The translations under genes were made by a program, and so were the position numbers. From NCBI GenBank assembly GCA_964357355.1, contig CAYHKY010000038.1:1-13848 (forward strand): a stretch of DNA of 13,848 nucleotides. Reading direction: 5' to 3'. This document shows positions 1 through 5,861 of this stretch, piece after piece; position 1 is the stretch's first letter; each line of letters begins with the position of its first letter. The notes under the pieces are model-generated. The model was not told the DNA's origin. It did no database searches and worked only from the letters and a program-made list of their open reading frames with translations. This DNA comes from CAYHKY01 sp964357355 (GTDB lineage: Bacteria > Patescibacteriota > Microgenomatia > UBA10105).

Positions 1-39
1 CATTTGTTCCATAGGATGAGTTTGTTTGATGGGGCTCAT
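1..39 (-). CDS. Start of an unidentified leftward gene (cut by window edge)
   Basis: Thirteen open codons from an ATG at 39-37 run off the left end and read MSPIKQTHPMEQM. The product cannot be identified from so little. The call rests mainly on the well-formed promoter just upstream (59-87), which places a transcription start about 13 nt before this ATG, and on the absence of any other gene for that promoter to serve. No Shine-Dalgarno sequence is visible in the short leader. It could instead be a chance open stretch. Confidence 0.35.
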   Translation of the reverse strand, partial: MSPIKQTHPMEQM

Positions 40-58
40 GTCATTCTAATGAATCAAA

Positions 59-87
59 AGTATACCACAGAAAGAACAATTACCCAA
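59..87 (-). promoter_or_regulatory. Sigma-70-like promoter for the left-edge gene
   Basis: On the minus strand, TTGGGT (82-87) and TATACT (59-64) are separated by exactly 17 bp. A G-rich extended -10 element (TGTGG) stands just before TATACT. The same TGG-TATACT form recurs in the promoter at 4717-4745, which supports both calls. Nothing else is evident from 65 to 254 apart from a small GGGGT/ACCCC hairpin at 173-185. Confidence 0.5.
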
Positions 88-254
88 GCATCCCATGGGT
101 GATGATTTTGGCAACAATTATTATTGCCCCGAATTAACTCTGGACTTATACTAACCACAACTGGAAACCCACGGGGTAAAACCCCACATTCAAAAAGCCG
201 CAAATATCCGCTAAATCTACTTACACCTCAGAAATCCTCACCTGTTAAAAATCC

Positions 255-518
255 TTATCCCCACAGCTCTTTCAGTAATCTATATACATCTCTCCGGTGG
301 CGGATGACGATTATATATATGGATTGACTTGTCTTACGGTACACCATCCGATAATCCCCCACACGGATACGGAAAATATCTTTATATCCGGAAAGTTTTT
401 CCTCACTGTGAATATCGGAAACCCGTAAGGCGCGGATTTTTTGGGCGACGGCTATCTGATCAAATTTTGGAAGTTTCCGCAGTTGTTTCTCAGCTTTAGG
501 CGAGATCACTATATTCAT
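255..518 (-). CDS. relE: RelE/ParE-family toxin (mRNA interferase-like)
   Basis: This 87-residue basic protein is of typical size for the RelE/ParE superfamily. The N-terminus (IVISPKAEKQLRKLP) is the family's first strand plus first helix. The core reads IFRIRVGDYRMVYR, the conserved beta-strand block whose arginines bind RNA or gyrase in this family. The end reads HRRDVYR, the usual closing motif. The ATG at 518 overlaps the antitoxin stop as ATGA, implying translational coupling, with antitoxin made first. RelE members cleave mRNA at the ribosome while ParE members poison gyrase. The HRRDVYR ending is more usual in RelE-type toxins, but the activity itself is inferred. The gene is full-length with no visible damage. 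No clear terminator follows it. Confidence 0.85.
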   Translation of the reverse strand: MNIVISPKAEKQLRKLPKFDQIAVAQKIRALRVSDIHSEEKLSGYKDIFRIRVGDYRMVYRKTSQSIYIIVIRHRRDVYRLLKELWG

Positions 519-754
519 ATCCCTAAATCTTCTGCTACAGCTTCAAAATTTTTCCCTTTGTGAAAATCCGTACCCGCCACTGCCGACCGATCCAATTTAT
601 CCTCCACCAGATCAAGCAATTTTTCATAAAGTTGTTTGCCGATCAAGTAGGCTCGTACCTTACTTCTACTTTCTACAGCCACAGGATAGTCATCAGCCTG
701 ACTGATGACGCTCGCCGGATTTGCTTTAAGTTGAGATATGGAAGCGGTGTTCAT
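515..754 (-). CDS. Phd/YefM-family antitoxin
   Basis: A 79-residue protein whose N-terminal half (ISQLKANPASVISQADDYPVAVESRSK, broken here only for description) follows the Phd/YefM pattern: a short strand, the L-x-x-N-P helix, then the P-V-x-V strand that dimerises and binds DNA. The acidic C-terminal tail from about residue 50 would wrap the toxin. It lies immediately upstream of the RelE-type toxin and ends in a 4-nt ATGA overlap with it, the classic module order. Family knowledge says the antitoxin, alone and with toxin, represses its own promoter. The inverted repeat at 789-810 is a plausible site. The ATG at 754 lies only about 8 nt after the -10 box, so the mRNA may be nearly leaderless. 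Confidence 0.85.
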   Translation of the reverse strand: MNTASISQLKANPASVISQADDYPVAVESRSKVRAYLIGKQLYEKLLDLVEDKLDRSAVAGTDFHKGKNFEAVAEDLGI

Positions 755-762
755 ATGATCAA

Positions 763-810
763 ATACTACTAATTAACAGGTCATCTGTCAAGACTTGTTA
801 AAAGGTCTTG
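763..810 (-). promoter_or_regulatory. Toxin-antitoxin promoter with overlapping inverted repeat
   Basis: On the minus strand a perfect TTGACA (786-791) is followed after 17 bp by TAGTAT (763-768). The predicted start lies at about 756, almost at the antitoxin ATG. An inverted repeat CAAGAC (789-794) / GTCTTG (805-810), with a 10-nt centre, overlaps the -35 box. It is a reasonable operator for autorepression by the antitoxin. The rest of the 755-960 spacer holds no gene I can support. Confidence 0.6.
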
Positions 811-960
811 ATGCAGTTTCTCTAAACTTTGAGCAGTATCTGCTTAGTCGACTCCCCAACAATTATACCTACAGCATTTTTATCAATTTTATGTATTTCC
901 AGAGTAATAAAACTAACTCTTCTGTTTTGCGACAATAAACTCAAAAATATTGCCCAAAAA

Positions 961-1794
961 CTAATCGTCAGGATGCTTGGTGCGTAATCTGGAAAATACC
1001 CACATCGCATCGGTATAATCTCTCGTAACTAACGCGCTTCTTAGACTGACTAGTAAACTCCTCTCGGCAGCTTCAAAATGGCTTAAATCTGTGTCTTCTG
1101 GCCAAAGCGCCTCCAAACCTTCACGCGCGCTCTCTTCATGTTTAACTGTTATAGTTTGCTGTCTTAAATCCGACGTTTTTCGTGAACCCTCTACTTTCTC
1201 TTTTGGAGTTAAAATATGCTCTTTTAGATCTAATAACTTTTTATCATTAGGTGAAAAAGCAGAAGCTTTATTGTATATCGCCCTTGCTGCATCTTGATCA
1301 CCCTTTCTAACTGCTTTCTGTATATCTCCCACTAATCGAACCACCACCGCTTGCTTTTTTTCACCTACCCTTTCACAGAAAGACAGAATCCGTTGAAAAT
1401 CTGGTGTAAATTTTTCATCATTCCCCCGTTGTCCTTCTTCCCATACTAGATCTCCAACAAGCGCAGCGTTCGTTGCTATCCTTCGTATTAAATCCAGATC
1501 ACTGAACTTTTCCTGATCTATTAATATAACTCCTTGTCTTAAAGATGCGTTAATTACTTTACCCGCAAATGAACGACGCGGCTCAATATTTCCTTCTATC
1601 TCTGACTCCCACAGAGCTAAAGTTGATAAGTATTTATCAGCATCTTCAAAATCTCCAGCGCTAACTGCCGCGTGTGCCTTAGCAAGCTGACTCGCTGCAT
1701 TTTGAGAAAGAATCAATCGTTGTTGTCCGTCAGGAATTCTCCCTTGAGTCAGGGCTCCGAAGATATTCGTTAAGTCAGCAGTCGTTTCAGCCAT
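961..1794 (-). CDS. TPR-like all-helical protein of unknown function, downstream of trpS
   Basis: A 277-residue soluble protein I do not recognise. It is helix-rich, with three stretches that look like degenerate TPR units. These are residues 34-60 (LAKAHAAVSAGDFEDADKYL), 147-175 (GDQDAARAIYNKASAFSPND) and the extreme C-terminus (RDYTDAMWVFSRLRTKHPDD). A charged, probably disordered linker lies at about 195-225. There is no signal peptide, membrane segment, cysteine pair or catalytic motif. The ATG at 1794 is 2 nt beyond the trpS stop, so the two are almost certainly one transcript and translationally coupled. TPR folds bind peptides, so a scaffolding role is possible but unproven. The TAG stop falls in the turn of the last TPR-like unit, and 15 further sense codons follow in frame before the next stop (913-915). 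Confidence 0.75.
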   Translation of the reverse strand: MAETTADLTNIFGALTQGRIPDGQQRLILSQNAASQLAKAHAAVSAGDFEDADKYLSTLALWESEIEGNIEPRRSFAGKVINASLRQGVILIDQEKFSDLDLIRRIATNAALVGDLVWEEGQRGNDEKFTPDFQRILSFCERVGEKKQAVVVRLVGDIQKAVRKGDQDAARAIYNKASAFSPNDKKLLDLKEHILTPKEKVEGSRKTSDLRQQTITVKHEESAREGLEALWPEDTDLSHFEAAERSLLVSLRSALVTRDYTDAMWVFSRLRTKHPDD

Positions 1795-1796
1795 AA

Positions 1797-3242
1797 CTAT
1801 CTTATCTTTGCTCCAACCGGCATCCCTTCTGCCGCAATGAAAATGTGTTTGGCCGTACCATGAACAAATGGTGGTTTTTCTAACCCGTCAACAGCTAAAA
1901 TCATTCCCTGTGAATATTCGTTCATCATTTTTCGAGGTTCCAAATTTACAACAAACAAAAATTGTTTACTTATAAAAAACTCCGGTGAATAACCAAACGA
2001 TCTGACTCCTGTAAATATTATTCGCGTACCAATTTCTCCTAAATCAACGACTAACCGTATGAGCTTTTCGCTCTTCTCAACATTGGTTGCCTCAATCACT
2101 TTCCCAACCCGTTGTTCCACTTTCGCAAAATCATCAATCGAAATATACACACCGGCAGTGACAGGCTGAGCTTGCGAAACCATGACTCTCCCGGGATGGA
2201 CTGAGTATTCTTCATACTTGAAAAACGAATATCTATTCGACAACCCAACCGCTTCCCTCACCTCATTCATAGTCTTAGTTGCTTCAATCCTGACTCGCGT
2301 CGCTCCACTTTCCAATATTTCTTTTACTTTGTGCTGATCCTTTTTGAGTTCCTGATAAAACTGCCTAGCTGGTGCAAATTTTTGCATCAATGACTTAAAT
2401 AAATATTCTTTAACATCAACATCGGCTACCTTACCCGATTCATATTGGGTTTTTAATTCTTCAACATGCGTTCTCTCGCCAAAAAAATCTAGGTAATTAA
2501 ATACCATATTCCCTTCGATGTGTCCCGGATCTGTCGCATGGACACGAGTCGGATCGGTAAATGTTGAATTTACCTGCTTTCTAATCACATCTTCTGACTC
2601 AAATATGCTGATAATATTTCCCAAAGATTTGCTCATCTTGCGCTTGCCGTCAGTCCCCAAAATCACGGCGACTTCTTCCGGAATATGAGGTTCGGGAAGT
2701 TTGAAAATCTTTTTGTTAAACGTTTTGTTAAACCTTTCAGCAATATCCCGTGTGATTTCCACATGCTGTTTCTGGTCCTTACCAACGGGTACGAGGTCTG
2801 GTTTGTAGATCAATATGTCTGCTGCCATGAGAATCGGATAGTTAAATAACCCAAGATTGATCTCATCCTCCATCACGTCTTTGGCAAGTTTATCCTTGTA
2901 TGCATGTGCGCGCTTAAGTAATCCCAACGGCGTTACGTTATTTAGAATTGATTGCAATTCCGTATGCATCGGAACATCAGACTGGCGGAAAAATGTGATA
3001 TTGGGCAACTCTCCACCCAAATCTCCCATCAAAAGTGCTAACTCATTTAGAATCAATAACTCCGTATTTTTTTGTAATAATTTTTTATCCTGGACGGTTG
3101 TAAGTGCATGAAGATCAGCAACCATCAAAAAACACTCGTTGGCTTTAGACAACTCAGCGAATTGCCTTACCGCACCTAAATAATTACCAATATGCAACAT
3201 CCCATCCCCGCTGGGTGTGATACCGGATAATAATCTTTTCAT
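1797..3242 (-). CDS. trpS: Tryptophanyl-tRNA synthetase fused to C-terminal EMAPII-like tRNA-binding domain
   Basis: Charges tRNA-Trp with tryptophan using ATP. Residues 1-345 are a class I synthetase of TrpRS type. It opens with SGITPSG, has HIGN at 17-20 (the HIGH motif), the YPILMAADIL block, VGKDQKQHVE, and KMSKS at 202-206. A typical bacterial TrpRS ends near residue 330-345, but this one continues. Residues about 377-481 form an OB-fold tRNA-binding domain, recognisable from DFAKVEQRVGKVIEATNVEKSEKL, the NLEPRKM segment and SQGMILA. That domain is usual at the C-terminus of MetRS, in EMAPII/Arc1p-like proteins and in eukaryotic TyrRS, and is not a normal part of TrpRS. The ATG at 3242 is chosen over a GTG at 3254 because TrpRS proteins start just before the SGI motif. 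GAAG lies 7 nt upstream. The gene is co-directional with the TPR-like gene 2 nt downstream. Confidence 0.95.
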   Translation of the reverse strand: MKRLLSGITPSGDGMLHIGNYLGAVRQFAELSKANECFLMVADLHALTTVQDKKLLQKNTELLILNELALLMGDLGGELPNITFFRQSDVPMHTELQSILNNVTPLGLLKRAHAYKDKLAKDVMEDEINLGLFNYPILMAADILIYKPDLVPVGKDQKQHVEITRDIAERFNKTFNKKIFKLPEPHIPEEVAVILGTDGKRKMSKSLGNIISIFESEDVIRKQVNSTFTDPTRVHATDPGHIEGNMVFNYLDFFGERTHVEELKTQYESGKVADVDVKEYLFKSLMQKFAPARQFYQELKKDQHKVKEILESGATRVRIEATKTMNEVREAVGLSNRYSFFKYEEYSVHPGRVMVSQAQPVTAGVYISIDDFAKVEQRVGKVIEATNVEKSEKLIRLVVDLGEIGTRIIFTGVRSFGYSPEFFISKQFLFVVNLEPRKMMNEYSQGMILAVDGLEKPPFVHGTAKHIFIAAEGMPVGAKIR

Positions 3243-3358
3243 ATTTTTCTTCACTTATTATATTAGAAATACCCTGGTTCTCCTAGTAATAAAACTCTTT
3301 CACGCATTTGATCAATCTCATCTATGCTCAGCCCCATACAAGTATAAAGTATCATAAT

Positions 3359-3388
3359 TTGAATTACAGACCTATAAAATATTATAAT
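3359..3388 (+). promoter_or_regulatory. Promoter of the methyltransferase-like gene, leaderless type
   Basis: TTGAAT (3359-3364) and a perfect TATAAT (3383-3388) are 18 bp apart. The ATG at 3396 begins 7 nt after the -10 box, so transcription should start at or next to the start codon. This agrees with the absence of a Shine-Dalgarno. The 139-nt spacer to trpS must also hold the trpS promoter. TATACT (minus strand, near 3342) is a weak candidate, without a good -35. Confidence 0.6.
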
Positions 3389-3395
3389 ATGCTTT

Positions 3396-3956
3396 ATGTT
3401 TTCTGATAAAGATTTTCGGCAACGAGGACCATTTAATGGTGCAATCGAAACTTCAGAAGCAGAATTACAAGAACTTCCCGCTCCCCATCTTCTGGATTTA
3501 TTCGCTTATTTTCATAACTATCGTACGCTGGCAATTGCTAAATTATATCCCCGAGTTGTCATCTGGTCGGTTGGACTTGAATTCCCCAACCCGCAGATAA
3601 TGAGATCACAAAAAGGCTGGCCTCATAATTATTATGAGGTTAATTTCGATGTGTTAGCGTTACTTCAACGCTTCGAACCGGATAGTGTGCATAACATTCA
3701 TATTATCTACGCTTTATTGGACAATGACTATTGTAATGCGGTTTTTGAATGGTGCTATGCGGTACTAAAACCCGGAGGGAAACTCACTACACTTGATTTC
3801 AAGGAAAACTCCCGCGCCATTCCCCAACGCCTGACTCAAATCGGCTTTTCATGTAGAACTACAAAACTAGATAAAATTGATCATTTGTCCGACTTTGTAC
3901 AAAAACATGACGGGTTTTATGGGATGGATTTGCAAAGAATTGTGGCAAACAAGTGA
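3396..3956 (+). CDS. Degenerate class I methyltransferase-like protein
   Basis: A 186-residue soluble protein with the second half of a Rossmann methyltransferase. VVIWSVGLE (54-62) looks like strand 2 ending in the acidic residue that holds the SAM ribose. NIHIIYALLD (100-109) could be strand 4. VLKPGGKLTTLDF (123-135) is the hallmark helix-to-strand 5 turn. The C-terminus (LTQIGFSCRTTKLD) fits strands 6-7. What is missing is motif I: no G-x-G-x-G or close variant precedes strand 2. The equivalent stretch, around residues 35-52, reads AYFHNYRTLAIAKLYPR. The protein may have lost SAM binding, or may be a remnant or regulator. It resembles TrmB-type tRNA methyltransferases only loosely. It stands alone between divergent trpS and a convergent small gene. 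Confidence 0.7.
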   Translation: MFSDKDFRQRGPFNGAIETSEAELQELPAPHLLDLFAYFHNYRTLAIAKLYPRVVIWSVGLEFPNPQIMRSQKGWPHNYYEVNFDVLALLQRFEPDSVHNIHIIYALLDNDYCNAVFEWCYAVLKPGGKLTTLDFKENSRAIPQRLTQIGFSCRTTKLDKIDHLSDFVQKHDGFYGMDLQRIVANK

Positions 3957-3979
3957 AAATAACCACAAATGTGAGAATT

Positions 3980-4231
3980 TTATACAGTGGGTTTCATTTT
4001 ACTCATGCTTCTGCCTCTCGCGATAGCTTTTTTACGCTCAAGCAAACGGTTCTGGAGCGCGGCTATTTTTTCGCTTCGCTTCTGTAATTCCTTTTCCACT
4101 AGTTTTTGGCATTCCGGGTCAGGACACGCCGTCAACGTATACGTTGCTACAGAAGTTTCAGTGCGCTCAGTCCAGGTTTTGGTGACAATGCGCATTTTAC
4201 CGCAGCGAATACAAGAAGATGTATTTTGCAT
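3980..4231 (-). CDS. Small zinc-ribbon and coiled-coil protein
   Basis: An 83-residue basic protein. Residues 7-41 carry two cysteine pairs, C7-x2-C10 and C36-x4-C41 (CPDPEC), separated by beta-prone sequence rich in Thr: a four-cysteine zinc ribbon. Residues 42-72 are a charged helix with heptad character (KELQKRSEKIAALQNRLLER), likely a coiled coil, followed by a basic tail (RGRSMSKMKPTV). A nucleic-acid or ribosome-associated role would fit but is not shown. The ATG at 4231 is preferred to an in-frame upstream start at 4252, because it starts seven residues before the first cysteine and has GGGG about 9 nt upstream. The gene follows the RRM gene in the same direction across a structured 117-nt spacer, and its end faces the methyltransferase-like gene, 23 nt away. 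Confidence 0.7.
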   Translation of the reverse strand: MQNTSSCIRCGKMRIVTKTWTERTETSVATYTLTACPDPECQKLVEKELQKRSEKIAALQNRLLERKKAIARGRSMSKMKPTV

Positions 4232-4241
4232 AGAGAGCGTC

Positions 4242-4258
4242 CCCGATAGCAAATCGGG
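4242..4258. repeat. CCCGAT/ATCGGG hairpin in the small zinc-ribbon gene leader
   Basis: A perfect 6-bp inverted repeat, CCCGAT (4242-4247) and ATCGGG (4253-4258), with a 5-nt loop. It lies directly upstream of the start at 4231 and, read on the minus strand, includes the GGGG that could serve as its ribosome-binding site. It resembles short GC-rich palindromes dispersed in CPR genomes, which is my inference. No T-tract follows, so it is not a standard terminator. Confidence 0.5.
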
Positions 4259-4273
4259 TTTACGACCTCTTGT

Positions 4274-4335
4274 GCCGCATCATCCTTTGAAAGGATGTAA
4301 GATTATTTTAATATGCGGCCATACAAGAAGTTGTA
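4274..4335 (-). other. Structured spacer RNA between RRM and zinc-ribbon genes
   Basis: Outer arms GCCGCAT (4274-4280) and ATGCGGC (4313-4319) enclose a strong inner hairpin, CATCCTTT (4281-4288) / AAAGGATG (4290-4297), adjoining the left arm. A further small hairpin, TACAA (4322-4326) / TTGTA (4331-4335), lies between this structure and the RRM stop codon. Together with 4242-4258, most of the 117-nt spacer can pair. No T-run follows any stem on the minus strand. Possible roles are an mRNA-processing or stability element, a small RNA, or a translational control element for the downstream gene. Confidence 0.45.
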
Positions 4336-4348
4336 CTTGAATCAAAGA

Positions 4349-4666
4349 TTAATATCTCCTTTGGCGTTTTTCTCCGCCAAAGTTTTTGCCTCCGCCGCCT
4401 CCGCCTTTAGGATAAGCCGGTTTTGGCATCGCTTCTTTCACAACAATGCTTCTTCCTTCAAGATTGTAACCATTGAGAGCCTGAATCGCTTTTTGAGCTT
4501 CTTCTTCAGTGCCCATCTCCACAAAAGCAAATCCCCTGCTTTGACCTGTATATTTGTCCTTGATGACATTGACTGACTGGACCTGACCATGTTGGGCAAA
4601 CAATTGTCCCAAAGCATCATCTGCTACAGAAAAAGGAAGACTTCCCACAAATAAATTTTTAGCCAT
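4349..4666 (-). CDS. Glycine-rich RRM RNA-binding protein
   Basis: A 105-residue single-RRM protein, full length for the bacterial Rbp type. RNP2 is LFVGSL (5-10) and RNP1 is RGFAFVEM (44-51), with the aromatic residues that stack on RNA bases present. The fold closes with GRSIVVKEA (71-79). The tail from about residue 80 is Pro- then Gly-rich (a run of six Gly at about 88-93) and ends basic (KRQRRY). Bacterial and cyanobacterial relatives bind single-stranded RNA, and several are cold-induced. That is family knowledge. The gene has its own promoter (4717-4745) and a short leader that can fold in two alternative ways (4688-4710). The AGGAG-like sequence in that leader is unusually far (about 19 nt) from the ATG. 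Confidence 0.93.
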   Translation of the reverse strand: MAKNLFVGSLPFSVADDALGQLFAQHGQVQSVNVIKDKYTGQSRGFAFVEMGTEEEAQKAIQALNGYNLEGRSIVVKEAMPKPAYPKGGGGGGKNFGGEKRQRRY

Positions 4667-4687
4667 AAAAGAAGCTTTAGCCTTTCT

Positions 4688-4710
4688 CCTGATTAATATC
4701 AGGTATTAAT
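4688..4710 (-). promoter_or_regulatory. RRM leader with two mutually exclusive hairpins
   Basis: Read on the minus strand, the leader starts at about 4710 with ATTAATA (4710-4704), which pairs with TATTAAT (4698-4692) over a 5-nt loop. The same bases allow a competing stem, CCTGAT (4703-4698) with ATCAGG (4693-4688), over a 4-nt loop. The second stem ties up the start of the AGGAG (4690-4686) in the only purine-rich stretch upstream of the ATG, while the first leaves it free. Mutual exclusion is a direct consequence of the shared bases. A regulatory role, perhaps by temperature, is inference. Confidence 0.5.
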
Positions 4711-4716
4711 CCCGGT

Positions 4717-4745
4717 AGTATACCAGAAAATACCCCAACCGGCAA
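4717..4745 (-). promoter_or_regulatory. Extended -10 promoter of the RRM gene
   Basis: On the minus strand, TTGCCG (4740-4745) is followed after 17 bp by TATACT (4717-4722), with TGG directly before it (extended -10). It begins immediately after the stop of the GIY-YIG gene, showing that the RRM gene is a separate transcription unit. The predicted start is near 4710, exactly at the first arm of the leader hairpin. Confidence 0.65.
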
Positions 4746-5009
4746 TTAAGAAATTTCTAACTTAAGCTGCAGAATTTTCTCTTTTCTGCTCCAGCCTTTT
4801 ATCTCCAATTCACGTTTTAGAGCTTTCGACTTTGAAAATTGCTTTTCGATGTAAATTATCTTCTGTGGTACATGAGACCTGGTATAGTGGCCACCTAATC
4901 CCTCCTGATGTTTCCTGAATCTTGCTTCCGGATCAACAGTTATACCAGTGTAGAAACTGTCGTCTTCGCACATTAATATATAGACATACCAACTCGAAAC
5001 ATCCGCCAT
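4746..5009 (-). CDS. GIY-YIG domain protein, UPF0213/YhbQ type
   Basis: An 87-residue single-domain GIY-YIG protein. The two signature strands are WYVYIL (7-12) and FYTGIT (19-24). The helix RFRKHQEG (30-37) supplies the conserved Arg. KALKRELEIKGWSRKEK (62-78) holds the metal-binding Glu (about residue 67) and the IK-W-x-R-x-x-K ending typical of the UPF0213 group. These proteins have the nuclease fold but their cellular substrate is poorly known. I chose the ATG at 5009, two residues short of the usual spacing to WYVYIL; a TTG at 5048 in the same frame would add 13 unconserved residues. It lies about 40 nt downstream of znuB and may be read from the zinc operon, but has no evident link to zinc. 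Confidence 0.88.
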   Translation of the reverse strand: MADVSSWYVYILMCEDDSFYTGITVDPEARFRKHQEGLGGHYTRSHVPQKIIYIEKQFSKSKALKRELEIKGWSRKEKILQLKLEIS

Positions 5010-5037
5010 CTTACGTTTACCTGATATATGTTTTTTT

Positions 5038-5054
5038 GGTAACACCAAGTTACC
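5038..5054. repeat. Palindrome spanning the znuB stop codon
   Basis: GGTAAC (5038-5043) and GTTACC (5049-5054) form a perfect 6-bp inverted repeat with a 5-nt loop, covering the znuB TAA. On the minus strand it is followed by a run of A, not T, so it is not a standard terminator for znuB. It could protect the upstream mRNA from 3' decay or be fortuitous. Confidence 0.4.
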
Positions 5055-5850
5055 AGCTCCCTTTTTTGTTTATACTTACTAAGCCAAATACGCCAAGAGC
5101 TAATAAAACAATGCTGCCTCCTGCAGGCACATTAAAATAATATGAAGCAAACAGTCCGGTTATAACTACACAGAGGCTTAAAACAACTGAGAGTAAAAGT
5201 GTCTGCTTAAAACTTTTACTGATAAGTGAAGCAGTTACGACCGGAATTACCATCAATGCGCCAATCAAAAGCACTCCGACAATCCGAATTGAAGCAACTA
5301 CTACAACAGCCGTCAAAGTGGTCAGCACGAAATTAAGCATGTGCGTGGACATTCCGCTAACTCTCGCCATTTCCTCATTAAATACTGTATAAAGAAGTTC
5401 CTTATAAAGCATTTTTACAGTCAAGACTGTCACAATACCTAATATACCGATTATGAAAAGATCTGACTCGCTGACTGTGGCAATACTCCCGAAAAGGTAG
5501 GAAAAAATGTCCACATTGAACCCGCGTTTGAACCCAATAAGCACGACTGCCAATGCCAGTCCTCCGGAAAGAAAGAGCGATAAAGCTGTTTCACCTGAGA
5601 GATTTTTTCGCCGCAGTTCTTCAATTAAGAGCGCTGAAACTACAGCAACTAAAAGTGCGGTCAGAACCGGATTGACACCGATCACAATGCCAAGCGTAAT
5701 ACCTGCGAGAGACACGTGTGCCAAGGTATCGGCAAACATAGCATGGCGCTTTGCTACCAAAAATGTGCCGATTAAAGGTGCGGTAATAGCCACGATAATG
5801 CCTGCTATAAATGCACGAACAATAAAACCGTAATGAAAAAGTTCAAACAT
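5050..5850 (-). CDS. znuB: Zinc ABC transporter permease (ZnuB-like, ABC-3 family)
   Basis: A 266-residue integral membrane protein, the usual length for the ABC-3 metal permeases, with about seven to eight hydrophobic helices. Family marks include AKRHAMFADTLAHVSLAGI (33-51), the SGETALSLFLSGGLALAV stretch (about 85-102) and IRIVGVLLIGALMVIPV (about 188-204), which contains the coupling loop region. It forms the membrane channel that the ZnuC dimer drives. It starts 11 nt after the znuC stop, with no visible Shine-Dalgarno, and is co-directional with regulator, binding protein and ATPase. Zinc rather than manganese specificity is inferred from the binding protein, not from this gene. A palindrome overlaps its stop codon. 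Confidence 0.92.
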   Translation of the reverse strand: MFELFHYGFIVRAFIAGIIVAITAPLIGTFLVAKRHAMFADTLAHVSLAGITLGIVIGVNPVLTALLVAVVSALLIEELRRKNLSGETALSLFLSGGLALAVVLIGFKRGFNVDIFSYLFGSIATVSESDLFIIGILGIVTVLTVKMLYKELLYTVFNEEMARVSGMSTHMLNFVLTTLTAVVVVASIRIVGVLLIGALMVIPVVTASLISKSFKQTLLLSVVLSLCVVITGLFASYYFNVPAGGSIVLLALGVFGLVSINKKGSW

Positions 5851-5861
5851 ATTAAATGTTG

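Noticed and set aside
124..327. Rightward 67-codon ORF
   Set aside because: Low-complexity, proline- and serine-rich translation, no promoter or ribosome-binding site, and its 3' part runs antisense through the RelE-type toxin.
822..1010. Leftward 62-codon ORF overlapping the end of the TPR-like gene
   Set aside because: No ribosome-binding site, starts inside a better gene in another frame, and no recognisable domain. The partly protein-like tail is not enough to call it.
3243..3254. GTG start for trpS at 3254
   Set aside because: Adds four lysine/asparagine-rich residues before the normal TrpRS start and has no Shine-Dalgarno. The ATG at 3242 fits the family.
5010..5048. TTG start for the GIY-YIG gene at 5048
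   Set aside because: Would add residues not expected before the WYVYIL strand and would run through the palindrome at the znuB end.
5038..5054. Intrinsic terminator of znuB
   Set aside because: The hairpin is followed by A residues, not T, on the coding strand.
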